In this document: positions 8,048-15,549 of the stretch, piece after piece
Layout of the letters: each line of letters opens with the position of its first letter
Numbering within the stretch: position 1 is the first letter of the stretch
Origin: CALOFP01 sp942492635
GTDB lineage: Bacteria; UBP6; UBA1177; CALOFP01
Assembly: GCA_942492635.1 (NCBI GenBank)
Contig: CALOFP010000003.1
Location: forward strand, 868,001 to 932,000
DNA: 64,000 nt
Direction of reading: 5' to 3'
Program-made: the position numbers and the translations under genes
Notes under the pieces: generated by a model
Told to the model about the DNA's origin: nothing
The model's input: the letters and a program-made list of their open reading frames with translations, nothing else
The model's database searches: none

Positions 8048-8956
8048 CTACTGAGAAGATTTGGCTCCCTTTTTCGCCATTCCCATCAGATTTGCAACTT
8101 TTTCATCTATCCTATCAGATGATTCATCTGTCTGAATAAGATAGCCAATAATCGGTGTGACCTTCGCTGCTATCTTCTCATTAACGAATGTATTCAACAA
8201 CTCGAAGACGATTTTCATTTCCGATCCGCTGCGGTCCCTCTTTAGATCATCTACAATTGTAGCAAGCTGCAGGGAAGTGTTGAATGAAAGGAGAGTTCTG
8301 CTTTCAACTTTTCGCCGGCAGCTTTTAAGAACCCGACGAACACCTTCATCCGTTAGCTTATATTTTTTCCCTATCTGATGAAGTTTTTGAGGTTCATATG
8401 AATGTAAAAGCCCCATTCTCATAATATAAATTTTCCGATCCCTGGCCTTCGAAACAGTGGATTCGATATGTCCTTCGACAATATCCAGGATCTTTACCGC
8501 AGTTTTCCGGTTAAATTTCCAGCACTCTTTTGGTAAAAATGTGCTATATGATTTTTCTGCTACATTTTCTGCCGACACCTCTTCAATTTGCCTCACAAGC
8601 GAGTGAAAAGTCATTCTGTTCGATTTAAGCGGATTCTTCCGACGACCATTTTTCACACTGTTTCTGTAAAGCAGATCCTGAACATTTGATTCACCGGCCC
8701 TGCACCTGAGAGTATTAAATTTTACCGAGTAGTTAACCACTGAAGCCTTTTCTATCGCCCCAAGTTTTGTGTTGAAGTAGTCATATAAAACTGTCTGAAG
8801 TTCCCTGAGGGTTTTCACTCCGAAATTTTTAATTCCCAGGAGTTCCTTTTCCCTGTAGTTGGAGAGATCGTGAATATTTTCTATTCCTGCATCCACAAGA
8901 CAGTTCTTAAGGCGTTCCGAAATGATCCCATCTTTATAAAGTTTCATAATTTCCAT
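8048..8956 (-). CDS. RNA polymerase alpha-CTD-like / sigma70 region 4-like fusion protein
   Basis: A predicted DNA-binding transcription-associated protein of 302 residues. The first ~65 residues match the RNA polymerase alpha C-terminal domain: SERLKNCLVDAGIENIHDL followed by ELLGIKNFGVKTLREL, the helix-hairpin-helix core. Around residues 185-225, RKIYIMRMGLL..KLHQIGKKYKLTDEGVRRVL..CRRKVES resembles the helix-turn-helix of sigma70 region 4. The middle and the C-terminal tail are unassigned, and no regions 2/3 of a sigma factor are seen. I choose the ATG at 8956 (five bases after GGGGGTGTG) because a candidate promoter at 8987-9014 would place the upstream ATG at 8995 before the transcript start. 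No adjacent partner or target is evident. Confidence 0.75.
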   Translation of the reverse strand: MEIMKLYKDGIISERLKNCLVDAGIENIHDLSNYREKELLGIKNFGVKTLRELQTVLYDYFNTKLGAIEKASVVNYSVKFNTLRCRAGESNVQDLLYRNSVKNGRRKNPLKSNRMTFHSLVRQIEEVSAENVAEKSYSTFLPKECWKFNRKTAVKILDIVEGHIESTVSKARDRKIYIMRMGLLHSYEPQKLHQIGKKYKLTDEGVRRVLKSCRRKVESRTLLSFNTSLQLATIVDDLKRDRSGSEMKIVFELLNTFVNEKIAAKVTPIIGYLIQTDESSDRIDEKVANLMGMAKKGAKSSQ

Positions 8957-8986
8957 TTCCACACCCCCGTACATTGCGTTTTCTAT

Positions 8987-9014
8987 AAAATACATTAAGT
9001 TCTTTTTTAATCAA
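8987..9014 (-). promoter_or_regulatory. Candidate promoter for the alpha-CTD/sigma4-like gene
   Basis: On the minus strand TTGATT (9009-9014), a 16-base spacer, and TATTTT (8987-8992). The predicted transcript start near 8980 supports the downstream ATG at 8956. Confidence 0.4.
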
Positions 9015-9375
9015 CTTTCTGCGGCATTTTTTTTCATGATTCGGTTTCATCTATTAAAAATCATGACCTTAAGACGGATTTTAATATAGATACCCCTACA
9101 ATTCCTGATCTTTTAGAGATAGGAAAGTGTTCACAGCTACATTCCGCAGGATTAAATAAAATTTACTTTTCCACTCTCTTTATTCGGGAGACTCCTGAAG
9201 ATCGGAATTTCTTGTGTAAATATTTCTACCTGAACAACCGGAAAACGACATAATAATTGACTTTTCTTAATCTCAGTGTTAAACATTTACATGAAACATA
9301 GAGCAACTAACTCTTTTTTCCATATTTCGGTTTTTTTTAGATTTTTCTACTGTCTGAAGGAGAGAAGCCGTAAGG
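9015..9375. other. Divergent intergenic region upstream of the DUF3795 gene
   Basis: No gene seen. A possible weak plus-strand promoter is TTGACT (9257-9262), a 17-base spacer, then TAAACA (9280-9285), about 90 bases before the DUF3795 start. The -10 match is poor. Confidence 0.35.
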
Positions 9376-9717
9376 ATGAAGATTTATGAAGGAAAAGTGC
9401 CTTCCTGCGGAATATTCTGCGGAGGATGTCCCAACTTCAACAGGAAAAAAAATCCCTGTCCCGGTGCATCCTATTCCGATCGTTGTGAAAAATGCAGAAG
9501 CTATCACATATGCTGCAGCGATCAGGGAATTGAACACTGTCACCAGTGCAGTTTTTTCCCCTGCCGCCGTCTGAAAGATTTCTCTGATAGATGGCTCAAT
9601 TACGGTCAGAACTGTATAGAAAACCAGAAATTGCTGAAAGAAATTGGAGTGGATGAATTTTTAAAAGTCTTCAACGACAAAATTTCATCGCCGCAAATAG
9701 ATTCATCATCCGATTAA
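9376..9717 (+). CDS. DUF3795 Cys-rich protein
   Basis: A small cytoplasmic Cys-rich protein (113 residues). The pattern CGIFCGGCPNF..CPGAS..RCEKCRSYHICC..HCHQCSFFPC is characteristic of DUF3795, a family presumed to bind zinc or another metal whose function is unknown. The family's C-terminal helical part (LKDFSDRWLNYGQNCIENQKLLKEIG) is present, so the gene looks complete. GGAGAG lies upstream of the ATG with longer-than-usual spacing. It is followed on the same strand by the SixA-like gene. Confidence 0.8.
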   Translation: MKIYEGKVPSCGIFCGGCPNFNRKKNPCPGASYSDRCEKCRSYHICCSDQGIEHCHQCSFFPCRRLKDFSDRWLNYGQNCIENQKLLKEIGVDEFLKVFNDKISSPQIDSSSD

Positions 9718-9830
9718 CCGGCCCCATGATCTTTTGAAATTCTAACCACTTGAAAACCTGCAGATTCTTTGACTTCGACAAGAAACAGATGCTAAGATTC
9801 CCCCTCGGCAACAATATGTGGAGGCTTTGG

Positions 9831-10289
9831 ATGAAACTATTACTTGTTCAACACGGTAAAAACCTTTCCAGCGAAATTGATCCGCAAAAGGGACTTTCTC
9901 ATGAAGGTGTATCGGAAGTTTCAAGAATGGCATCGCATTTAAAGGATTTTCAGGTTTCCGTTTCAATTATCAAACACAGCAGTAAAAATCGCGCAGCACA
10001 AACCGCGGAGATTTTTTCACGAGCGTTGAATCCACCGGAAGGGATGGAGGCTGTCTCCTGGCTTAGTCCGCTGGATGATGTAAGTGAGGTCGAAAATCGA
10101 CTTGTAGAAGGAAAGACAACCATGCTCGTAGGACATCTTCCGTTCATGGAAAAACTCGTTTCCCATCTTCTAACAGGCAACGAACATAAACCTGTCATCA
10201 GATTCCGTAACGGCGGGGTAGCTTGTCTGTCCAACGAAAGCGGCCCATGGATTTTTGAATTGTACTTTGTTCCTGAGCCCGGAAAGTAG
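9831..10289 (+). CDS. SixA-like phosphohistidine phosphatase (histidine phosphatase superfamily)
   Basis: A predicted cytoplasmic phosphatase of 152 residues in the branch-1 histidine phosphatase superfamily. The N-terminal catalytic motif is LLLVQHGKN, with Gln replacing the usual Arg of RHG, a change I recall in other SixA-like sequences. SSKNRAAQTAEIF supplies the next phosphate pocket Arg, and TTMLVGHLPFMEKL contains the second catalytic His. SixA removes phosphate from phosphohistidine on histidine kinase Hpt domains, but the substrate here is unknown. I start at 9831, seven bases after GTGGAGG. A start at 9750 would add 27 unrelated residues. A hybrid kinase occurs in this window but is far away. 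Confidence 0.8.
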   Translation: MKLLLVQHGKNLSSEIDPQKGLSHEGVSEVSRMASHLKDFQVSVSIIKHSSKNRAAQTAEIFSRALNPPEGMEAVSWLSPLDDVSEVENRLVEGKTTMLVGHLPFMEKLVSHLLTGNEHKPVIRFRNGGVACLSNESGPWIFELYFVPEPGK

Positions 10290-10433
10290 GTCAAGTTCAT
10301 AAAAAGCTCGAATATCCTTTATCGGTTATCAATTTTTACCTCATAAAACTCAAGTAAATACCCAATAAACTGTACATACTCACCCTTCATGAGTAAATTG
10401 TCTTTCGACAGATATTTTTAATTTGGGTGCGAC

Positions 10434-10730
10434 ATGAAAAACACAGAAAATGAAACAACCATTCTGAGGCTTCAACTCTACAACAGATTTTTAAAAAGTG
10501 CAATCGTCAAGCGCTATCCACTATCGGAGGAGATGATCAGGGAACTCGATATGGAGTTCAGAGAATCCGAAATCGATCTTCTCAAAAGAAAGGTTGAAAA
10601 ATTCGAATGCACTGCATTCCACAACTTTGACTGCCCTGAATGCGGTTTTTCGGGAATTCTCCCTATACGCACCGACACGGACGGAAAGTATGTAAAATGC
10701 CCGTTCTGCGGCACAGACAACTCGGTATAG
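10434..10730 (+). CDS. Small zinc-ribbon protein
   Basis: A 98-residue protein I cannot name. The N-terminal 60 residues are helical and charged (LKRKVEKFECT). The C-terminus is a zinc ribbon: CPECGFSG, then CPFCGTDN 25 residues later. It may bind nucleic acid or protein, or be a regulatory zinc finger. A GGGTG ribosome site precedes the ATG. It lies 62 bases upstream of the YgjP-like metallopeptidase gene on the same strand and may be co-transcribed with it. Confidence 0.65.
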   Translation: MKNTENETTILRLQLYNRFLKSAIVKRYPLSEEMIRELDMEFRESEIDLLKRKVEKFECTAFHNFDCPECGFSGILPIRTDTDGKYVKCPFCGTDNSV

Positions 10731-10792
10731 ATAAGAAAACACATAAAATGATATTCTACATTGAAAAATCGAAACAAGTATAAGGGAGAGCT

Positions 10793-11296
10793 ATGACAAA
10801 ATTCACATACCTTTCAGGCTACCCGGAAAATCTTCTATCCCAGGTAAAAAATTCCATCGAAAACAAAACTCTTGGAACACTTATTTTTAATAAATATCCG
10901 AAAAAACATGACATTACTACAGACAAGGCTCTGTACAACTTTACGATGGATATCAAAAACAGTTTTTTAAAAAAATCGGAATCCGTAAGCAAAATTATTT
11001 ACGACAGCAAAATAAGAGACATTCGAAATGCTCTAGGAACCCATACATTTGTTTCGAGAGTTCAAGGATCGAAGCTCAAGGCAAAAAGAGAGATAAGAGT
11101 CTCAACAATTTTTAAAAATGTTCCTCTTGAATTTCTCACAATGATAGTCGTTCACGAACTTGCTCATCTGAGAGAAAAGGAACACAACAAAAGTTTCTAC
11201 AAACTCTGCGAATATATGGAACCCGACTACCATCAGCTGGAGTTTGATGTAAGACTATACCTAACCCATGTCGATCTTTTTGGAAAACTCTATTAA
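10793..11296 (+). CDS. YgjP-type (DUF45/M48-like) metallopeptidase domain protein
   Basis: A 167-residue protein with the zinc site VVHELAHLREKEHNKSFY (H121, E122, H125, H131), the signature of the YgjP/SprT-like minigluzincin family. FVSRVQGSKLKAKREI upstream corresponds to the conserved region before the zinc helix. E. coli YgjP is a cytoplasmic protein of poorly defined function, and no signal or membrane segment is seen here. GGGAG precedes the ATG. The sequence LKAKREIRVSTI gives confidence in the fold. The substrate is unknown. Confidence 0.82.
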   Translation: MTKFTYLSGYPENLLSQVKNSIENKTLGTLIFNKYPKKHDITTDKALYNFTMDIKNSFLKKSESVSKIIYDSKIRDIRNALGTHTFVSRVQGSKLKAKREIRVSTIFKNVPLEFLTMIVVHELAHLREKEHNKSFYKLCEYMEPDYHQLEFDVRLYLTHVDLFGKLY

Positions 11297-11553
11297 GACC
11301 CGATTGGATATATCCTCTCCATCAGGAATCGCCCGTAAAATTACTGCAACGGTGTCACTTAAAAAATGTCAGCGAAAGAAAAGCTTCAAACTTCTGAGTT
11401 TACAACAATCCTGAATCACAATTTTTTTACGTATCTCCAGCACCAATTATTCCGAATGCGGAAATATTTTTACGGACAGGATGACATTTACTTAAAAAAT
11501 CATTATCTTTACGGCAGTAGTAACCGTACTTTTTCAGATGAGGAACTTTTTCT

Positions 11554-12363
11554 ATGCAAAATTTTAGAAAATTCGGCAAGAAACCTTTCAATATTGTAGT
11601 TGTGCATGGCGGTCCGGGTGCGGCGGGTGAGATGTTGCCTGTTGCCCAGGAGCTGTCGAAAAATTACGGAGTCCTTGAGCCTCTACAGACAAAAGATTCG
11701 GTTGAAGATCAAATTGAAGAGCTTAAGGAAACTATTGAGGCGAATGGGGATTGTCCGGCGGTCTTAATCGGTTTTTCCTGGGGCGCATGGCTTTCCGTTC
11801 TTGTCTCTTCCCGTTATCCGAGTCTTGTCAAAAAACTTATCCTTGTGGGGAGCGGTCCTTTTGAAGCGGAGTATGCAAATTCGATAGATGAGACTAGGAT
11901 GAAACGTCTTTCCGAAGAGGAACGAAAAGATATTGACGAAATTATCAGTTCAATGAAAAACTGTTCCGGTGATGATAGAAATAAAAATCTCAGTCGATTG
12001 GGAGAGATCTTTGCAAAAGCGGATTCCTTCGACCCCTTTCTTCCGTTAAACCTTTCGGCGGATGTCAGGCTGGACATATTTGAAAAAGTTTGGCCGGAAG
12101 CTTCCGAAATGCGCAAAAGCGGCAGACTTCTTGTAAATCTGGGAAGAATCACCATTCCCGTTACCGCGATTCACGGAGATTACGATCCCCATCCCGCAGC
12201 TGGAGTTTCGGAGCCTTTCGCTAGAGTTTTAAGCGATTATAATTTTATTCTTCTTGAAAAGTGCGGACATAAACCGTGGATTGAAAAAAACGGAAGAGAT
12301 ATTTTTTTTGAAATCCTGAAAAAAGAGATCGATATTTCCCAATCCGAGGAAAGAGATGTGTGA
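11554..12363 (+). CDS. Alpha/beta-hydrolase
   Basis: A cytoplasmic alpha/beta-hydrolase of 269 residues. HGGPG (18-22) is the oxyanion-hole motif. The nucleophile elbow is GFSWGAW with Ser75, the acid is probably Asp209 or Asp211 in IHGDYDPH, and the base is His239 in KCGHKPW, so the catalytic triad is complete. The HGGPG motif is common in proline iminopeptidase-like members, but the substrate cannot be read from sequence. GAGGAA sits upstream of the ATG at usual spacing. It ends 60 bases from the convergently transcribed LRR lipoprotein gene. Confidence 0.85.
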   Translation: MQNFRKFGKKPFNIVVVHGGPGAAGEMLPVAQELSKNYGVLEPLQTKDSVEDQIEELKETIEANGDCPAVLIGFSWGAWLSVLVSSRYPSLVKKLILVGSGPFEAEYANSIDETRMKRLSEEERKDIDEIISSMKNCSGDDRNKNLSRLGEIFAKADSFDPFLPLNLSADVRLDIFEKVWPEASEMRKSGRLLVNLGRITIPVTAIHGDYDPHPAAGVSEPFARVLSDYNFILLEKCGHKPWIEKNGRDIFFEILKKEIDISQSEERDV

Positions 12364-12423
12364 AATTGTCAACTGCGATAACTTCACACGTACCGAATCA
12401 CCGTGAAAACAATTTTTACTCTT

Positions 12424-13908
12424 TCAGTTTCCGCATCTTCCGGAATCCATCTGATCCGACTTTTCAACGGTACAACCGGCTGCTTCAACTTCCGCAATCG
12501 CTGAAAAATCCTCTATGCAGTTGGAACCTATCTGCAATTCATACAGTTTTTTCATATTCTTGAGAGGTGAAATATCTCGAATAACGTTTGTATTGATCAA
12601 AAGGGAGTTCATCTCCGTCATTCCCCCAAGAGGAGAAATATCTTCAATTCGGTTATCACCAAGTCCGAGCTGTTCCATTTTTGTCATATTCTCCAACGGA
12701 GTGATGTCCTGGATCTGGTTCCACCAGAGATCCAGTACCCTGAGATTGGTCAACTTGGCAAGATACTGTATTTCACACTTTGCTATTTGATTCATCTTAA
12801 GCACTTCAAGCTCGGTGAGATTTTCAAGAGGGGAAATATCCGCCACCGAAGTGGAAGTAAGATCAAGCCTGACAAGTTTGTTCATATTTCTTAAAGCATC
12901 GATAGATTTTATCTTGGTTCCCCATAGGTTGAGACTATCCATTTCAACAAGACCCTCAAGAGGAGAAATATCGGTAATTTCCGTTTCCTTGAGGTCCAGG
13001 TATACAAGCTTTTTGAAATTGGAGAGTAATGAAAAATCCGTAACCGGATTACCGAGAAGTTCAAGATACTCAAGTTCTTTTAAATCTTTAATGACTGTCA
13101 GATTTGATAGCCCAACCCTGGCAAGCAGGAGCATCTTAAGCTGCGTCATATTTGAAAGGGGGCCAAGATTAATGGATTTGTTGTAGGCGACGGAGAGGCT
13201 TGTCAATGACTCAATTTTCTCAATAGGAACAATATTCAAAAGCTCGTTGGAAGCCACATTGAGTTCTTCAAGCTTTTTAAGTACTGACAGCGGAGAAAGT
13301 GAACCGATCTTGTTGCCCGCCAAATAGAGTCTCTTGATATTTATAAGATTCTCGGCTCCATCAAGCTTGACGATATTCTTATCTGTGCAATCAAGCTCAA
13401 GAATGTATTTAACATCGCCCTTTGTCAGCATTCCGGTGGTTTTTCCGATGGTATCCCGTATGCACTTTTCAAGGTTTGCGTCGGCGAATGTCACCGGATT
13501 TTCGTCACCGGGTTCAGGTTCAGGTTCACCAGAATCGTTATCGGGAGATTCAATCTCCTTCTCCGGCTGCTCGGAAGTGCCGTCATTCGTTTCGCCACCG
13601 CTATCGCCCGAAAAGCCTCCTTCCTCGTCATTCTGAGGATCAGTGTTGTCCTTCCCTGTGTCGCCTTCAGGAGCCGTTCCGTCATCATCCTTTTCCCCGG
13701 AAGAACCGTCCTCTCCTCCATTCTCGCCTGAACCACCGTTTTCACCTTGATTTCCGGCACTTCCCCCTCCTTCCGACCCGGAGGATGAATCGCCATACCC
13801 CAACTCATCGTTCAGCGCGCCCTCCTCATCCGAATTCTTCTCTTCGGTTACACATGAGGCAATACAAAACAGAAAGGTGAAAAGCGCGTACACAAAGATT
13901 CGCTTCAT
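12424..13908 (-). CDS. Leucine-rich-repeat lipoprotein (internalin/SDS22-type)
   Basis: A predicted surface lipoprotein of 494 residues. A signal peptide ends at lipobox CIASC (Cys19) and is followed by about 120 residues of Gly/Glu/Asp/Ser linker. Residues 140-480 hold about fifteen 22-residue LRR units of the form LxxLxxLxLxxNxIxDISPL, the SDS22/internalin subtype. Such domains bind proteins. It ends with a Cys-containing cap (EAAGCTVEKSDQMDSGRCGN). AAAAGGAG precedes the ATG exactly as in the RCC1 lipoprotein gene, and the two N-termini are similar (MKRI/MKRF, TEEKNSDEEG/SEEKDSDGEG). It lies downstream of secreted cassette 1 on the same strand, 217 bases away. Confidence 0.88.
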   Translation of the reverse strand: MKRIFVYALFTFLFCIASCVTEEKNSDEEGALNDELGYGDSSSGSEGGGSAGNQGENGGSGENGGEDGSSGEKDDDGTAPEGDTGKDNTDPQNDEEGGFSGDSGGETNDGTSEQPEKEIESPDNDSGEPEPEPGDENPVTFADANLEKCIRDTIGKTTGMLTKGDVKYILELDCTDKNIVKLDGAENLINIKRLYLAGNKIGSLSPLSVLKKLEELNVASNELLNIVPIEKIESLTSLSVAYNKSINLGPLSNMTQLKMLLLARVGLSNLTVIKDLKELEYLELLGNPVTDFSLLSNFKKLVYLDLKETEITDISPLEGLVEMDSLNLWGTKIKSIDALRNMNKLVRLDLTSTSVADISPLENLTELEVLKMNQIAKCEIQYLAKLTNLRVLDLWWNQIQDITPLENMTKMEQLGLGDNRIEDISPLGGMTEMNSLLINTNVIRDISPLKNMKKLYELQIGSNCIEDFSAIAEVEAAGCTVEKSDQMDSGRCGN

Positions 13909-13979
13909 TAAAATCTCCTTTTAAAGTTACATTCCAGCATATTTCCATCAACCCGATCAATTGAGACATTCACTAAAGA

Positions 13980-14000
13980 TCCGGCTGCTATCTCGCCGGA
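13980..14000 (-). terminator. Weak candidate terminator of secreted cassette 1
   Basis: TCCGGC (13980-13985) pairs with GCCGGA (13995-14000) over a 9-nt loop. On the minus strand ATCTTTAG follows. It lies about 125 bases past the stop at 14126. The T tail is poor. Confidence 0.3.
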
Positions 14001-14125
14001 CCTCGCCCATGCCATCGACCTTCTTTATAAATATTTTCGTTTAGTTACCGCAACAACAAAAAACTACAAATACTCAACAGCTCAAATCAATTTTTTCGAC
14101 CTGCCCAGGCATCCAGCAACCTAAA

Positions 14126-15538
14126 TCAGTCGACTTTCCACCAAAGAATATTTAACCTTATGCTCAACTCCCTTCTAACCTTGATTTCCAAATGCTCACT
14201 TTTCTCATCGGTACTGTCGGACGAACCCAGAGCGGGCTTCAACTTCGTCTCGGAGTCCGAATCACCGTTCCCATGGGGATCGCCAGGATCTCCAGGGATT
14301 CCGACTATAATCCTTTCGCAGTTGTTCTCGACAACAGGCTGGGATGCTATTCCCTGTCCCAGATATGACCAGATTCTGTCATCCTTGAAATCGGAATTCT
14401 TGAAAAGAGGTCTTCCGCTCCAGGCGTTCACCTCCCATAGGTAGGACCATCCGATACTGTTTTTCGGTTTACAGATATTCTTATCGGCCGCCTCATCCTT
14501 ATAGTAGGAGGGCTTGGTATAGGTTACAAAGTAGAGTCTGTCCTTGCAGTAGACCGGACTTCCTATCAACAGCGTCTCTTCCGGAAGTTCAAAAAACCAC
14601 CCCTTCTTCTCATCTGGAAGAGTTTGATTCCCTTCGGATCCATCAGTCTCATTTTTTCCGGCTTTTCTCGGTTTCGTAACATCAACAAGATCATCTCTCT
14701 CAATTTTCCCCTTCGGCGGGATGGTATCTTCCCCTGCACCGTGAGAGAAATGGTTGAGTCCTATGACAAGGTTGGATTTGTAGGATTTTTCACATTTTTC
14801 CAGATCCCAACCACGGCAGTCACTGCAGGGTGCGGTTCCTGAAAAATCCGGATCGATCTCACTGCAATCTATTTCCTGCCCGAGTTCACACTTCTCCACG
14901 CCTCCGTTTATAAATCCGTCGCCGCAGTATGCTGATCGACATCCGATGCACTCATCCGTATTTATGTCGTTTCCGTCGTCACACTCCTCGTCACCCTCTT
15001 TTATGCCGTTCCCACATCGTATACATGCCGAAGAATCCAACCGACAGCCTCCGTCACAGGTCAGATCCCCACTATCGAATCCTAATGATTCGCAACTTTT
15101 TCCTCTCAGATCGTTGCCGTCGCACTCCTCAACGGATTCCGCGATACCGTTTCCGCATTCTGTTTTTCTGCACGATACAGAGGTATGAAAAGCCTCTCCC
15201 GTCAAAGGACGTGGTCCGTCTGAAAAGAGATGGATTCCTTCGTGATCATATAGGGTGTAGCGGTTATCCTCCTCGTGCTTTCCGGCTGTGTACCGAAGCG
15301 TCAGCGCATCTCCGTCTTGGACAGGGATAACTTCTGTACTGTAGCTGCTAAGGCATTTTGATGTACCCCTCGACTCGCCGTTTATAAAAACTTCAACATA
15401 TCCTCCTTCCCAACCGTTGTGATAGCCGTCGATCATTTCCAGTTTCCACTCACAGCTGTCGGCATAGAGAAAACTGCTCGCAAAAAAGAGCGCAATAACA
15501 AATGCAAGCCTCATATTTACAAAGTCCATGATTTTCAT
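14126..15538 (-). CDS. Exported DUF4215 protein with PilY1-terminal-blade-like C-terminus (cassette 1, third gene)
   Basis: An exported protein of 470 residues. A signal peptide (about 1-26, ending FLYA) leads to a CUB-like beta domain (WEGGYVEVFINGESRG, about 27-125). A Cys-rich zone of DUF4215-type units follows (CGNGIAESVEECDG, CGNGIKEGDEECDDGN, CGDGFINGGVEKCE; about 128-235). After a Lys/Asp-rich stretch, residues about 300-470 read GWFFELPEETLLIGSPVYCKD, LYFVTYT and GWSYLWEVNAWSG. In PilY1 such sequence forms the last part of the propeller. It ends in LWWKVD. I take ATG 15538, just after AAGGGGAGAG. An ATG at 15553 overlaps the upstream stop codon but lacks a ribosome site. The paralogue at 48648 has the same layout with many more repeats. 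Confidence 0.78.
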   Translation of the reverse strand: MKIMDFVNMRLAFVIALFFASSFLYADSCEWKLEMIDGYHNGWEGGYVEVFINGESRGTSKCLSSYSTEVIPVQDGDALTLRYTAGKHEEDNRYTLYDHEGIHLFSDGPRPLTGEAFHTSVSCRKTECGNGIAESVEECDGNDLRGKSCESLGFDSGDLTCDGGCRLDSSACIRCGNGIKEGDEECDDGNDINTDECIGCRSAYCGDGFINGGVEKCELGQEIDCSEIDPDFSGTAPCSDCRGWDLEKCEKSYKSNLVIGLNHFSHGAGEDTIPPKGKIERDDLVDVTKPRKAGKNETDGSEGNQTLPDEKKGWFFELPEETLLIGSPVYCKDRLYFVTYTKPSYYKDEAADKNICKPKNSIGWSYLWEVNAWSGRPLFKNSDFKDDRIWSYLGQGIASQPVVENNCERIIVGIPGDPGDPHGNGDSDSETKLKPALGSSDSTDEKSEHLEIKVRRELSIRLNILWWKVD

Positions 15539-15549
15539 ATCTCTCCCCT

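Noticed and set aside
11366..11599. 77-codon plus-strand frame
   Set aside because: It overlaps the start and ribosome site of the alpha/beta-hydrolase gene in another frame, with no recognisable sequence.
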